From positions 1-64,000 of the forward strand of contig JAGXGC010000019.1 of assembly GCA_024636935.1 (NCBI GenBank): 64,000 bases of DNA, written 5' to 3'. Of this stretch, positions 43,357 through 53,168 are shown one piece after another. The stretch's first letter is position 1. Every line of letters starts with the position of its first letter. The translations under genes were made by a program, and so were the position numbers. The stretch is from Sideroxydans sp. Lineage in GTDB: Bacteria; Pseudomonadota; Gammaproteobacteria; Burkholderiales; Gallionellaceae. The notes beneath the pieces were generated by a model. It searched no databases. It was not told the DNA's origin and worked only from the letters and a program-made list of their open reading frames with translations.

Positions 43357-44694
43357 CTAAACCGCTTTCGGCTCTAGGATTTCCTGCACCTGAACGCGTG
43401 CTCCACCTTGTGCAAAGGTGACATCCAAAACTTCACCTTGCTCGATGTGCTGGCTATCGATCACGATGTTACCCTGCGCGTTGCGCACCAGACTATAGCC
43501 GCGCGCCAGTACTTTATTCGGGTCGAGCAGATGCAGATTCTGCTGTAGCGCGAGCAGTCTGTCCTCATGGCGCTCAAGCTGGCGCGCAAGCGCACTCTTC
43601 ATTCGCGTTGAATAGCTAGCCAGCAGTGTCTGTGACGCTTCGACATCCGGCGCGAGAACGCCAAGCCGTTGCATCAGTGATCGCAACTGCCATTCTCTTT
43701 GTTGCATCAAGTTGCCTTGTGACAGATCGAGGCGACGACGCATGGCATCCAATAGATCCGTTTGCTGTTGTATGCGCTGTGCTGGATGTACCAGTCTTCG
43801 CTGCAGATAATCCACCTGCTGCATACGACGCTCGATCTGCCGCATCAATGCCTGAGAGAGCTGCTGTCCCTGTTTTGCCAGAGAGTGACGCAAGGATTGC
43901 CGGTCTGGTACGGCCGCTTGTGCTGCTGCGGTCGGAGTGGCAGCACGCAGGTCGGCCACGAAGTCGGCGATAGTGAAGTCGGTCTCATGGCCGACACCGC
44001 TGATGACTGGTATCTCACTGGCAGCGATGGCACGTGCCACCACCTCTTCGTTAAATGACCATAAGTCTTCAATACTGCCGCCTCCGCGACAGACGATGAG
44101 CACGTCGCACTCGGCACGTTCATTGGCAGTGTGGATCGCCTGAGCGATCTTGCGCCCCGCCCCTTCGCCCTGCACCGGGGTCGGATACAACACGACAGGC
44201 ACACTCGGCATGCGGTTCGACAAGGTGCGCAATGCATCGCGCAAAGCTGCGGCCTGCGGAGAGGTGACGATGCCGATCTGTCGAGGGAATTCCGGCAGTT
44301 CTCGCTTGCGCGCAGGATCGAATAGCCCCTCTTCCGAAAGTTTTCCTTTCAGGCGCTCGAATGCTTCGTACAGTGCGCCCTGTCCCGCAGGGCGCATACG
44401 CTCCAGCGTCAGTTGGAATTCACCACGCGCTTCATACAATGTAGCCAGCGCATGCACCTCGACCAACATGCCGTTAGCCGGACGGAAATCTAGATACTGT
44501 TGTTTGTGACGGAACATCACACAACGCACCTGTGCCTGTTCGTCTTTGAGAGAAAAATACCAGTGACCGGAAGAGGCAGCAACGAAATTGGATATCTCAC
44601 CGCGCACCCACACCAGCGGCAGGCCACCTTCGATCAGGCGCTTGGTGGCAAGGTTAAGTTCTCGTACGCTAAGTACGCTATCGCTTGGAAACAT
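43357..44694 (-). CDS. xseA: Exodeoxyribonuclease VII large subunit
   Basis: A 445-residue XseA, the catalytic subunit of ExoVII, which degrades single-stranded DNA from both ends. The N-terminal OB fold reads GGLPLVWVRGEISNF and SGHWYFSLKDEQAQVRCVMF. The catalytic region has IGIVTSPQAAALRD, VLIVCRGGGSIEDLWSFNEE and SGVGHETDFTIADF. A long coiled coil covers about residues 270-390. XseB is not in the window. Confidence 0.95.
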   Translation of the reverse strand: MFPSDSVLSVRELNLATKRLIEGGLPLVWVRGEISNFVAASSGHWYFSLKDEQAQVRCVMFRHKQQYLDFRPANGMLVEVHALATLYEARGEFQLTLERMRPAGQGALYEAFERLKGKLSEEGLFDPARKRELPEFPRQIGIVTSPQAAALRDALRTLSNRMPSVPVVLYPTPVQGEGAGRKIAQAIHTANERAECDVLIVCRGGGSIEDLWSFNEEVVARAIAASEIPVISGVGHETDFTIADFVADLRAATPTAAAQAAVPDRQSLRHSLAKQGQQLSQALMRQIERRMQQVDYLQRRLVHPAQRIQQQTDLLDAMRRRLDLSQGNLMQQREWQLRSLMQRLGVLAPDVEASQTLLASYSTRMKSALARQLERHEDRLLALQQNLHLLDPNKVLARGYSLVRNAQGNIVIDSQHIEQGEVLDVTFAQGGARVQVQEILEPKAV

Positions 44695-44699
44695 CTGAT

Positions 44700-45815
44700 C
44701 TAGCGGCCGCGCGCATCACCCCAGCGCAACGGCGTACGGTCGTCGCCGATGTACCAGGTCGAGCCGGTTTTGTGCTCGACACAGTATTTCGGCGAGACGA
44801 TGGTCTCTTCGAACACCATGTCATGACTGATACGCGTGTACTCCAGCAAGATGCTACGAATGACCTTGGCATTCGCACAGATATGCGAACCACGCGTGAT
44901 CCAAGTTGGTCCGATTATCTCAGCACCATCTTCGATACACACACCAGAATCGATATAGACCGGCCCTTCTATTTTGACTTTGTCCCAGTTGATGCAGGTA
45001 TTGATGCCCACCCATACGCCCGGCTTGACCTCTTTGCCCGGCATCTGCATGTGGGCGATCTCCCCTCTGAGCACGCGCTGCAGCACGCTCCAGTAGTCGG
45101 CGATATGACCGATATCGATCCAGTTGAAGTGGCGCTTTTGCGCATAGAAGGGCATGCCCTTTTCAGCCAGCATGGGGAATAACTGGCTACCAATATCGAA
45201 TACCTGCCCAGAGGGAATCATATTGATGACTTCCGGCTCGAAGATGTAGATGCCGGTACTGGCAAAGTTAGAGCGTGCATCTTCAGGCTTGGGCTTTTCC
45301 TGGAAAGAGAGGATGCGACCTTCATCATCGGTCTCGACCACACCATAGTTGCTGACTTCAGAATTTGGCACTTCCAGTGTCACCACGCTGGCCATCGCTT
45401 TTTTATTCTTGTGTTCCCACACGGCTGCGCCGATGTCGAGATCGATCAGCGCGTCACCACACAGTACGATGGTGGTGGTATCGAAGAAGCCGCCAAAGTC
45501 TTGGATGCGACGCATACCGCCGGCAGAGCCGAGTGATTTGGGCGTGATCTCACCGTATTCGTAAACGCCTTCGAAGGAGTAGCCGATGTCGACACCCCAA
45601 GTGCTACCGTTGCCAAAATAGTTTTCGATCTTCCAGTGTTTGTAGGCAACGTTGACCATGATCTCGTTCACGCCATAGCGTGCCAGGTGATCGATCAGGT
45701 ATTCCATGACGGGCTTGCCGAGGATGGGGATCATCGGCTTTGGGAGGTCCTGTGTAAGCGGTCTGACGCGTGTTCCCTGACCTGCGGCCAGAATCATGCC
45801 TTTGATCTTTTCCAC
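44700..45815 (-). CDS. NDP-sugar pyrophosphorylase (mannose-1-P guanylyltransferase-like)
   Basis: A 371-residue nucleotidyltransferase. The N-terminal Rossmann-like domain has MILAAGQGTRVRPLTQDLPKPMIPILGKP, the signature of enzymes that make NDP-sugars, and the C-terminal part (about 265-371) is a left-handed beta helix (GVWVGINTCINWD, GPVYIDSGVCIEDGAEIIGP). The substrate is not certain; GDP-mannose or glucose-1-phosphate types are possible. GTG at 45815, with GGGAG 8 bases upstream, is the best start; a longer frame would run into the tRNA-His gene. Confidence 0.87.
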   Translation of the reverse strand: MEKIKGMILAAGQGTRVRPLTQDLPKPMIPILGKPVMEYLIDHLARYGVNEIMVNVAYKHWKIENYFGNGSTWGVDIGYSFEGVYEYGEITPKSLGSAGGMRRIQDFGGFFDTTTIVLCGDALIDLDIGAAVWEHKNKKAMASVVTLEVPNSEVSNYGVVETDDEGRILSFQEKPKPEDARSNFASTGIYIFEPEVINMIPSGQVFDIGSQLFPMLAEKGMPFYAQKRHFNWIDIGHIADYWSVLQRVLRGEIAHMQMPGKEVKPGVWVGINTCINWDKVKIEGPVYIDSGVCIEDGAEIIGPTWITRGSHICANAKVIRSILLEYTRISHDMVFEETIVSPKYCVEHKTGSTWYIGDDRTPLRWGDARGR

Positions 45816-45864
45816 TACTCTGCTCCCATTTAATTCAGAGCTTGTAATTCTACACCGATAAAAC

Positions 45865-45894
45865 AAAAGACCCGCCACAGTGGGCGGGTCTTTT
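45865..45894. terminator. Bidirectional terminator between tRNA-His and the nucleotidyltransferase gene
   Basis: A 12-bp stem, aaaagacccgcc paired with ggcgggtctttt, encloses a 6-base loop. A-run and T-run on its sides let it work in both directions. It ends the tRNA transcript on the minus strand, just after tRNA-His. Confidence 0.9.
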
Positions 45895-45904
45895 GATGTT
45901 GTCT

Positions 45905-45980
45905 TGGGGTGGCTGATGGGGCTCGAACCCACGACAACTGGAATCACAATCCAGGGCTCTACCAACTGAGCTACAGCCAC
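45905..45980 (-). tRNA. tRNA-His (GTG)
   Basis: A full cloverleaf on the minus strand: acceptor gtggctg with cagccac, D-arm gctcagttggtagagc, anticodon arm ctggattgtgattccag with anticodon GTG, T-arm gtgggttcgagccccat, then discriminator C and encoded CCA. A G just before position 1 (45981) could supply the G-1 that histidyl-tRNA synthetase needs. It is the last of three tandem tRNA genes. Confidence 0.95.
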
Positions 45981-46000
45981 CGTTGAAACTTGGGACTATT

Positions 46001-46077
46001 TGGCGTGCCCGACAGGAATCGAACCTGTAACCCCCAGCTTAGAAGGCTGGTGCTCTATCCGGTTGAGCTACGGGCAC
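46001..46077 (-). tRNA. tRNA-Arg (TCT)
   Basis: A full cloverleaf on the minus strand: acceptor gtgcccg with cgggcac, D-arm gctcaaccggatagagc, anticodon arm ccagccttctaagctgg with anticodon TCT, T-arm acaggttcgattcctgt, discriminator G and encoded CCA. It reads AGA and AGG codons. It lies 20 bases from tRNA-His. Confidence 0.95.
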
Positions 46078-46117
46078 AATTCTTTTCGGTATTTACCAAA
46101 CTACTACTTCTAAAACC

Positions 46118-46194
46118 TGGTCGGGGTGGAGAGATTCGAACTCCCGACATCCTGGTCCCAAACCAGGCGCGCTACCAGGCTACGCTACACCCCG
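46118..46194 (-). tRNA. tRNA-Pro (TGG)
   Basis: A full cloverleaf on the minus strand: acceptor cggggtg with caccccg, D-arm gcgtagcctggtagcgc, anticodon arm cctggtttgggaccagg with anticodon TGG, T-arm cgggagttcgaatctct, discriminator A and encoded CCA. It is first in the cluster Pro-Arg-His. Confidence 0.95.
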
Positions 46195-46228
46195 AGAGCG
46201 CGGCATTATACAGAGCGAAAACAAAAAA

Positions 46229-46810
46229 TCAATTTTCATTGCGGGTTTTTTCTGAAATTTTCGGCATTGCCAGCATCAGGTAGTACACCATCGACCATAA
46301 AGTGAGGATAGCTGCCAGATAAATCAGTGCTGTACCGACCGTATCGCAAGGAATGCCAAACAATGATTCTTGATACAAAAGAAACATGATGGCCAACATC
46401 TGGAAGGTGGTTTTGAGCTTGCCTAACATTGAAACTGCGACGCTCTTACTGCTGCCGAGTTGCGCCATCCATTCGCGCAATGCTGAAATGGTCAGCTCAC
46501 GTCCGATAATGATGAATGCAATGATGGCATCGACATAGCCCAGCTTTAGCAGAATCACCAAGGCAGCAATCACCATCAACTTGTCGGCGACCGGATCGAG
46601 GAAGGCGCCGAAAGCTGAACTCTGATTCAACATGCGTGCCAAATAACCATCTAACCAATCGGTAATAGCAGCCAGCCAGAAGATGAAAGTACCGAGCACA
46701 TGTTTGTGATGCAGTGACAGGGTCTCGTCCGAAACATAGAACACGGCGATGAACACCGGTATCAGGATGATACGGAACCAGGTCAGCAGATTTGGAATAT
46801 TGAGCGGCAT
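46229..46810 (-). CDS. pgsA: CDP-diacylglycerol-glycerol-3-phosphate 3-phosphatidyltransferase
   Basis: A 193-residue inner-membrane enzyme that makes phosphatidylglycerol phosphate. The CDP-alcohol phosphotransferase motif DWLDGYLARMLNQSSAFGAFLDPVADK matches D-x2-DG-x2-AR-x8-G-x3-D-x3-D exactly. About five or six hydrophobic segments are visible. It lies 1 base after the uvrC stop and just upstream of the tRNA cluster, an order known in many proteobacteria. Confidence 0.95.
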   Translation of the reverse strand: MPLNIPNLLTWFRIILIPVFIAVFYVSDETLSLHHKHVLGTFIFWLAAITDWLDGYLARMLNQSSAFGAFLDPVADKLMVIAALVILLKLGYVDAIIAFIIIGRELTISALREWMAQLGSSKSVAVSMLGKLKTTFQMLAIMFLLYQESLFGIPCDTVGTALIYLAAILTLWSMVYYLMLAMPKISEKTRNEN

Positions 46811-46811
46811 A

Positions 46812-48620
46812 TCAGTGCAAGTGGTTATAAATCTTCTCTGCGAGTGAGGGGCTTACACCTTCTACTCGTGCCAGCTCTTCGACACTGGCTTGCTGTACGC
46901 CTTTTAATCCGCCGAAATGAGTCAGCAGGTTGCGACGACGTTTCTCACCCACCCCTTCTATCTCTTCCAACGACGACGTGGTGCGCGCTTTGCCTCGCTT
47001 GGCACGATGCCCTGTGATTGCGAAACGGTGTGCTTCATCACGTACTTGCTGGATCAGATGCAGAGCGGGATGGGCTGGCGACAATTGTAGCGGCTTTTCC
47101 ACACCGGGTCGCAGCAATTGCTCCAGCCCAGCCTTGCGTTCCACACCTTTCGCCACACCGACCAGTGCGATGTCGGACAAACCGAACTCGGCCATCACTT
47201 CAATCGCCATCGCCAACTGTCCAGCTCCGCCGTCGATCAGTATCAGGTCAGGCCGCTTCCCTTCGCCAGCCTGCAACTTTTGGTAGCGCTTCTGCAAAGC
47301 CTGCTTCATCGCGGCGTAATCATCTCCGGGGGTGATGCCTGAAATATTGTAGCGACGATATTCCTGCGGACGGATCGCCAGATCGTCATACACCACGCAA
47401 GAAGCGACCGTCGCCTCGCCCATGGTATGACTGATATCGAAACATTCGATACGCTTAAGGTCGGGTAACGTCAGTTCATTGCGCAATGCCTCCAGTCGCA
47501 GCGTCTGCCCTGCTTGCATACCGGCTTGCTGCTTTAGCCCAAGCAAAGCATTGGCCTGCGCCATCTCCAGCCACTGTCGCCTCTCTCCTGTCACGGCATG
47601 ACGTATCTGCACCTTGTGCCCTGCTTGCTCACTCAGCAACGCCTCTAGCGCCTCATCCTGCACCTCTAGGCTGGTGATGATGAGCGGCGGCACACTGCGT
47701 TCAAGATAATGTTGGGCGAGGAAGGCTTCCAGCACTTCGCTGGCATCTTGCCCCTGCACATTGGACGGATAGAACGGCTTGTCGCCCAGATGTCGGCCGC
47801 CACGCACCACTGCGAAGTTCAGGCATAAGGCACCTTCCGCTTCGACCACAGCCACGATATCGGCATCTGTATCGCGTCCGCTTTCCACGAACTGTTTCTG
47901 TTGCACGGTATGCAATGCCTGCAACTGGTCGCGCAATGCTGCGGCGTGTTCGTATTCCAAGGCTTCGGCAGCTTGCTCCATCGCCGCACGCAAACGCTTC
48001 TCGACTTCATCGAACTTGCCGTTCAACAACAAACCAGCATTGCGCACATCGGTGGCGTAAGCCTCGGCGCTGATTAGTCCGACGCACGGCGCGCTGCAAC
48101 GATGGATCTGATGCAACAAGCAAGGTCGGGTGCGATTGTTGAACACACCCTCTTCGCAGGTGCGTAGCTTGAACACCTTCTGCAACAGGTTGATGCTCTC
48201 CTTCGCCGCCTGCGCATTGGGATAGGGACCGAAGTACTGATGGCGCTTATCGGTCACACCGCGATAGTAGGTCAAGCGCGGCGACGGACTGCCGGTGAAT
48301 ACGATATAGGGATAGGACTTGTCGTCGCGAAACAATATGTTGTAACGCGGCTTTAATGACTTTATCAGGTTGTTTTCGAGCAGCAGTGCCTCTGCTTCAG
48401 AGCGTGTCACCGTGGTTTCGATACGCGCGATGTGTGACACCATTAACTGGATACGCGGCGACAGGTTGCTCTTCTGGAAATATGAGCTGACACGCTTCTT
48501 GGGCTGGTTGGCCTTGCCGACGTACAGCACTTGCCCCTGACTATCCAGCATGCGGTACACGCCCGGCTGTAGAGGTAAGCTGGCAAGAAAGGACTTCGAA
48601 TCGAAAACTTCGTCTGTCAT
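46812..48620 (-). CDS. uvrC: Excinuclease ABC subunit C
   Basis: A 602-residue UvrC, which makes both incisions in nucleotide excision repair. The GIY-YIG domain begins [20 protein letters not shown]; the cysteine-rich patch [15 protein letters not shown] follows; the UVR domain is near residue 205; the RNase H-like domain carries [16 protein letters not shown] and [11 protein letters not shown]; helix-hairpin-helix motifs ([19 protein letters not shown]) close the protein. Confidence 0.96.
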   Translation of the reverse strand: MTDEVFDSKSFLASLPLQPGVYRMLDSQGQVLYVGKANQPKKRVSSYFQKSNLSPRIQLMVSHIARIETTVTRSEAEALLLENNLIKSLKPRYNILFRDDKSYPYIVFTGSPSPRLTYYRGVTDKRHQYFGPYPNAQAAKESINLLQKVFKLRTCEEGVFNNRTRPCLLHQIHRCSAPCVGLISAEAYATDVRNAGLLLNGKFDEVEKRLRAAMEQAAEALEYEHAAALRDQLQALHTVQQKQFVESGRDTDADIVAVVEAEGALCLNFAVVRGGRHLGDKPFYPSNVQGQDASEVLEAFLAQHYLERSVPPLIITSLEVQDEALEALLSEQAGHKVQIRHAVTGERRQWLEMAQANALLGLKQQAGMQAGQTLRLEALRNELTLPDLKRIECFDISHTMGEATVASCVVYDDLAIRPQEYRRYNISGITPGDDYAAMKQALQKRYQKLQAGEGKRPDLILIDGGAGQLAMAIEVMAEFGLSDIALVGVAKGVERKAGLEQLLRPGVEKPLQLSPAHPALHLIQQVRDEAHRFAITGHRAKRGKARTTSSLEEIEGVGEKRRRNLLTHFGGLKGVQQASVEELARVEGVSPSLAEKIYNHLH

Positions 48621-48622
48621 CT

Positions 48623-49261
48623 TTAAATCAGTGCCTGAAGACCTTTTGCAAACTCGGTAGCGCCCCCGTTGGCCGGATGCCTGACTGCACCGGTGACCTG
48701 CACACCCATATCCCTTAGCAGCCCTTCTGCCTTTTTGCCCACAGCGACGATCTTTGCCTGCGGGAACGCCTCGATCAGCATGCGCATCGCCGGCTCACCC
48801 AGGGCGATCTCTTCCGGCGTAGGTGTCCTGTTCGACCACAGCTCGTCGGCGCGATGCGGGTGTAGCTGCAGCGCATTCCAAAGAATGGTGCGCTCGGCGA
48901 TACCCAGCCGATACAAGGTCTTCCAAACAATCGTGGCGGACGGCTCAGAGAACGGTAATCGTCGGTTCGATAAGCGGCCAGACAGCGCTGCAATGCGAGG
49001 AATACCACCCTCGCCCAACAATCGCTCACTGGTGAAGGCGATGCCGCTGTAACGGCAGCCTTGATAACCGGGCGCCTCACCGGCAAGAATGAACTCTGGG
49101 TCGCAATCCAAATGTGCCGCCAAACGTTCCAGCTTTGCTGCCGGGCCGTTCCCTTCCGCATCATGCGGGCATTGGTCTGCCCAAGGATTGAACAATCCCG
49201 GCTTGCCGACTGGCAAGGTGGCAACCAATCTTCGCGCCAATGAAAGTGTGGATGGGTTCAT
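48623..49261 (-). CDS. Uracil-DNA glycosylase superfamily protein
   Basis: A 212-residue protein of the uracil-DNA glycosylase superfamily. Visible are [26 protein letters not shown], resembling the catalytic water-activating loop of family 4/5 enzymes, and [12 protein letters not shown] near the C-terminus in the place of the minor-groove HP(S/A) loop. It lacks an obvious four-cysteine iron-sulfur site, so it is not a standard family 4 or 5 enzyme. It lies 2 bases upstream of uvrC, which supports a repair role. Confidence 0.8.
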   Translation of the reverse strand: MNPSTLSLARRLVATLPVGKPGLFNPWADQCPHDAEGNGPAAKLERLAAHLDCDPEFILAGEAPGYQGCRYSGIAFTSERLLGEGGIPRIAALSGRLSNRRLPFSEPSATIVWKTLYRLGIAERTILWNALQLHPHRADELWSNRTPTPEEIALGEPAMRMLIEAFPQAKIVAVGKKAEGLLRDMGVQVTGAVRHPANGGATEFAKGLQALI

Positions 49262-49295
49262 ATCTTCCCTACGTCCAATTTCGTTTCTGCAATGA

Positions 49296-49318
49296 AAAGC
49301 CCCGCACGCGGCGGGGCT
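49296..49318 (-). terminator. Terminator after pnp
   Basis: On the minus strand gccccgc pairs with gcggggc around a 5-base loop and is followed by ttttcatt. It ends the long rimP-to-pnp transcript. Confidence 0.88.
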
Positions 49319-49338
49319 CGTTCAGACAGCCGGCTGTC

Positions 49339-51453
49339 TTATTCAGCAGCCGGTGCGGAAGCTGCTGGTTGTTCCTGCAATGCCTTCATGCTCAAACGCA
49401 TGCGACCCTTGTCGTCCACTTCCAGAACCTTGACCTTCACGATCTGGCCTTCCTTCAAGTGATCAGCCACGGCTGCGATACGCTCGTGCGAAATCTGCGA
49501 GATGTGCAACAAACCATCTTTACCCGGCAGGATGTTGATCAGTGCACCAAAGTCCAGCAGTTTGACCACTGGGCCTTCGTATACCTTGCCAACTTCCACT
49601 TCGGCCACGATATCTTCAATGCGCTTCTTGGCCAACTCACCAGCATCGCCACTTACGCAAGCGATAGTGATGTTGCCTTCGTCGTCGATATCGATGGTGG
49701 TGCCTGTCTCTTCTGTCAGTGTGCGAATCACAGCGCCGCCCTTACCGATCACGTCGCGGATCTTGTCCGGATTGATCTTCATCTTGATCATGCGCGGTGC
49801 GAAGTCAGAGACTTCAGGACGTACAGTCGGCATCGCCTGCTTCATGATACCGAGGATGTGCTTGCGGCCTTCCTGAGCTTGGCTCAGCGCGACCTGCATG
49901 ATTTCCTTGGTGATACCGTTGATCTTGATGTCCATCTGCAGTGCAGTGATACCGTTCTCAGTACCAGCAACCTTGAAGTCCATATCGCCTAGGTGATCTT
50001 CATCACCCAGAATGTCGGTCAGAACAGCGAAACGACCACCATCCTTGATCAGACCCATGGCGATACCTGCCACGTGATCCTTAACTGGTACGCCCGCATC
50101 CATCAACGACAGACAGCCACCGCAAACGGAAGCCATAGAGCTGGAGCCGTTGGATTCTGTGATCTCGGATACCACACGGATCGCGTAGCCACATTCTTCT
50201 TCGCTCGGCAGCACTGCAACCAGTGCGCGCTTAGCCAGACGGCCGTGGCCGATCTCGCGACGCTTCGGCGTACCGACTCGGCCGGTCTCACCTGTGGAGT
50301 ACGGAGGGAAGTTGTAATGCAGCATGAAGCGGTCGACGTATTCGCCTTCCAGTGCATCGATCTTTTGTGAATCGCGCATGGAACCCAGCGTCGCGATCAC
50401 CAAAGCTTGTGTCTCGCCGCGAGTGAACAGCACCGAACCGTGGGCACGCGGCAATACGCCGGTGCGGATGGTGATCGGACGCACGGTGCGCGTGTCGCGA
50501 CCGTCGATACGAGGCTCGCCGCTGAGGATCTGACCGCGCACGATCTTGGCTTCCAGCGCGCTGAACAGTTCATTGATCTCGTTCTTGGAAACATTCTCGA
50601 ACTCGGGCACTGCCAGTGCGGCAGCAACCTTGGCGTGGATCGCATCCACTTGATGAGTACGTGCCTGTTTTTCGCGCACAGCATATGCAGCCTGCAGTTC
50701 GCTCTCAGCCAGTTCGTTGATACGTGCGATCAAAGCCTCGTTCTTGGCAGCCGGTGTCCATTCCCAATCATCTTGGCCGACTTCTGCTGCCATTTCGTTG
50801 ATCGCATTGATCACAGCTTGCATCTGCTCATGGCCGAACACCACTGCGCCCAACATAACTTCTTCGGACAGCTGTTGTGCTTCAGATTCGACCATCAGTA
50901 CAGCTTGAACTGTACCTGCAACAACCAGATCCATCTGCGAAGTTACCAACTCGTCTTTGGACGGGTTCAGCAGGTACTGACCGTTTGCATAACCGACACG
51001 TGCTGCACCGATAGGGCCGTCAAAAGGAATACCAGAGATCGCCAGCGCAGCGGATGCACCGATCATAGCCGGGATGTCAGCATTGATCTGAGGATCGGAA
51101 GACATCACAGTCGCCACGATCTGCACTTCGTTGTAGAAACTTTCTGGGAACAGCGGGCGCAGCGGACGGTCGATCAGACGCGACGTCAGAATCTCTTTCT
51201 CGCTTGGGCGGCCTTCACGCTTGAAGAAGCTGCCGGGTATCTTGCCCGCAGCATAAGTGCGCTCTTGATAGTCTACGGTCAGGGGAAAGAAATCTTGGTC
51301 CGGCTTTGCATCCTTGCGTCCCACCACGGAGACCAGAACTGCGGTATCGCCCAGGCTAACCATGACTGCGCCGCTGGCTTGACGTGCGATCTCGCCGGTC
51401 TCCAATGTCAGTTGATGATTACCGTAGCTAAGTGTTTTTTTATAGTGGCTCAA
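49339..51453 (-). CDS. pnp: Polyribonucleotide nucleotidyltransferase (PNPase)
   Basis: A 704-residue PNPase that degrades RNA by phosphorolysis and is part of the degradosome. Two RNase PH domains flank a helical domain ([51 protein letters not shown]). KH ([26 protein letters not shown]) and S1 ([27 protein letters not shown]) domains follow. The TTG at 51453 is chosen because GAGAGG lies 5 bases upstream; a GTG at 51498 would add 15 residues. Confidence 0.94.
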   Translation of the reverse strand: MSHYKKTLSYGNHQLTLETGEIARQASGAVMVSLGDTAVLVSVVGRKDAKPDQDFFPLTVDYQERTYAAGKIPGSFFKREGRPSEKEILTSRLIDRPLRPLFPESFYNEVQIVATVMSSDPQINADIPAMIGASAALAISGIPFDGPIGAARVGYANGQYLLNPSKDELVTSQMDLVVAGTVQAVLMVESEAQQLSEEVMLGAVVFGHEQMQAVINAINEMAAEVGQDDWEWTPAAKNEALIARINELAESELQAAYAVREKQARTHQVDAIHAKVAAALAVPEFENVSKNEINELFSALEAKIVRGQILSGEPRIDGRDTRTVRPITIRTGVLPRAHGSVLFTRGETQALVIATLGSMRDSQKIDALEGEYVDRFMLHYNFPPYSTGETGRVGTPKRREIGHGRLAKRALVAVLPSEEECGYAIRVVSEITESNGSSSMASVCGGCLSLMDAGVPVKDHVAGIAMGLIKDGGRFAVLTDILGDEDHLGDMDFKVAGTENGITALQMDIKINGITKEIMQVALSQAQEGRKHILGIMKQAMPTVRPEVSDFAPRMIKMKINPDKIRDVIGKGGAVIRTLTEETGTTIDIDDEGNITIACVSGDAGELAKKRIEDIVAEVEVGKVYEGPVVKLLDFGALINILPGKDGLLHISQISHERIAAVADHLKEGQIVKVKVLEVDDKGRMRLSMKALQEQPAASAPAAE

Positions 51454-51507
51454 AGTAGACCTCTCATGAAGTTTGTACGGATGCGGGCGGATCGACACGC
51501 CAAAACG

Positions 51508-51533
51508 AAGCGGGCCGCATTTGCGACCCGCTT
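51508..51533 (-). terminator. Terminator or processing hairpin between rpsO and pnp
   Basis: On the minus strand aagcggg pairs with cccgctt, with an inner cgca/tgcg pair, and is followed by cgtttt. In E. coli the same gap holds the rpsO terminator and RNase III sites that control pnp. It lies 11 bases after the rpsO stop. Confidence 0.82.
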
Positions 51534-51543
51534 TATTGCAGAA

Positions 51544-51813
51544 TTACTTGCGCAGTTCGAGGCGCTGAATCAGTGCCTTGTAACCTTCTTCGTTCTTGCT
51601 CTTCAGATAGTCGAGCAGCTTGCGACGACGACTCACCAGACGCAGCAGACCGCGACGTGAGTGATGATCCTTGTTGTGCTCCTTGAAGTGGTTGGTCAGG
51701 TAGTTGATACGTGCCGTCATCAGGGCTACTTGTACTTCGGGGGAGCCTGTATCGCCTTTGGCGCGCTGATAGTCAGTCACGATCTGCGATTTTTGAGCGG
51801 CGGTAATAGACAT
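51544..51813 (-). CDS. rpsO: 30S ribosomal protein S15
   Basis: An 89-residue S15, a primary 16S rRNA-binding protein. The sequence ([64 protein letters not shown]) is almost family consensus over its full length. It precedes pnp as in most proteobacteria. Confidence 0.98.
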   Translation of the reverse strand: MSITAAQKSQIVTDYQRAKGDTGSPEVQVALMTARINYLTNHFKEHNKDHHSRRGLLRLVSRRRKLLDYLKSKNEEGYKALIQRLELRK

Positions 51814-51886
51814 TGACTTCTTCTCCAGTTAAAAAGGTGCGGTATTAAAAAAAGTGCGGCATTCTACACTTGAAAGGGGATGTCAC

Positions 51887-52828
51887 TCAAGCTGATTTCG
51901 GTGCCGCTGCTGCTCGGGCGATACCGGATAACAGACGACTCGGGGACAGTCGTCCAGTAACCAGCTCACCCAGCCCTATAAAGTTTCCTTCTGTATACAG
52001 ACGGCGCATACCATCCGGATACTCATCCTTCAATCCCAAACGCTGACCTTGGGCCAAGCGTCCAGCCTGAACGGCATCCAGCGACAAGGCCGGAAATTTT
52101 TGGGTTAAACAGTCAACTGGTAGCAGCAATACATCGCGGCTTACCTCATCTAGCGCCTCCAACTCAGGCAAGGTATGGGCAGAATCTAGATTGAATTCAC
52201 CAATTCCGGTGCGTCGCAGAGCGATCAAATGGCCGCCACAGCCCAAAGCCTCACCAATATCCTCTGCCAAAGTGCGGATATAGGTGCCCTTGCTGCACAA
52301 CACATCAATATCCAACTCAGTTGCCGACCACCGCTCCAGATTCAGTTCTCGAATGAAGACTTGCCGCGTCTCGCGTTCGACCACCTCGCCTTTACGGATA
52401 TATTCGTAAAGTGGTTTGCCCTGATGCTTCAGGGCGCTGTGCATTGGCGGAAGTTGCGATATCTCACCTGTAAAGCGAATCAATGCTTCTCTGACTTGCG
52501 CCTCATCTGAGGTGACCGGACGCTCCTCGGTGATTTCGCCTTCGGCATCACCGGTCGTCGTGCGCTGACCTAGACGGATCGTGGCGCGATAGCGTTTATC
52601 AGCATCCAACAAGGCATGGGTGAATTTGGTCGCTTCGCCGAAACAGATCGGTAACATACCAGTGGCGAGTGGATCCAATGTGCCGGTATGGCCGGCCTTT
52701 TCCGCTCGAAATAGCCAGCGCACCTTCTGCATCGCTGTGTTGGAGCTGAGTTCTAGGGGTTTATCAAACAACAGCACGCCGTCTATTGGGCGTTTGATGC
52801 GACGGGCTTGCTCAGTCTTTCTTGTCAC
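51887..52828 (-). CDS. truB: tRNA pseudouridine-55 synthase
   Basis: A 313-residue TruB that makes pseudouridine 55 in the T-loop of tRNAs. The catalytic motif [21 protein letters not shown] holds the active-site Asp; [20 protein letters not shown] and [18 protein letters not shown] are family motifs. A C-terminal TruB_C domain follows about residue 245. The start overlaps the rbfA end by 17 bases. Confidence 0.96.
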   Translation of the reverse strand: MTRKTEQARRIKRPIDGVLLFDKPLELSSNTAMQKVRWLFRAEKAGHTGTLDPLATGMLPICFGEATKFTHALLDADKRYRATIRLGQRTTTGDAEGEITEERPVTSDEAQVREALIRFTGEISQLPPMHSALKHQGKPLYEYIRKGEVVERETRQVFIRELNLERWSATELDIDVLCSKGTYIRTLAEDIGEALGCGGHLIALRRTGIGEFNLDSAHTLPELEALDEVSRDVLLLPVDCLTQKFPALSLDAVQAGRLAQGQRLGLKDEYPDGMRRLYTEGNFIGLGELVTGRLSPSRLLSGIARAAAAPKSA

Positions 52829-53168
52829 TTGCCAGCGCTTGTTCGATCAATTGGGACAGATGCGCGCCACGTTCGATGGAGGCATCGTAGACAAAATGTA
52901 ACTGAGGGGTGATGCGCAGCTTCATGTTGCGCGCGAGTTGGCTGCGCAAGAAACCGGCAGCCCGCTCCAAGCCTGTTTGCAGCTGCTCGGTGCCGCCTTC
53001 CAATGAGGTATAGAACACCTTGGCATGCGCATGATCGTTTGTGACGCTGACACCGGTCAACGTCACCTTGCTCACGCGCGGATCCTTCACTTCGAGACGG
53101 ATGAGTTCCGCCAATTCGCGCTGGATCTGCTCAGAGATACGATCCGTACGAGAGAAATCCTTCGCCAT
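52812..53168 (-). CDS. rbfA: Ribosome-binding factor A
   Basis: A 118-residue RbfA, which helps mature the 30S subunit and 16S rRNA 5' end. It begins [46 protein letters not shown], the KH-like RbfA fold, and ends with a helical region. The start codon follows the infB stop directly, so the genes are tightly linked. Confidence 0.95.
   Translation of the reverse strand: MAKDFSRTDRISEQIQRELAELIRLEVKDPRVSKVTLTGVSVTNDHAHAKVFYTSLEGGTEQLQTGLERAAGFLRSQLARNMKLRITPQLHFVYDASIERGAHLSQLIEQALASDKKD

Noticed and set aside
45816-45980. N-terminal extension of the nucleotidyltransferase
   Set aside because: The extra residues are encoded by the tRNA-His gene and its terminator read backwards.
49324-49338. 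gacagccggctgtc palindrome as an operator
   Set aside because: It overlaps the pnp stop region and sits next to the terminator; most likely part of the 3' end structure.
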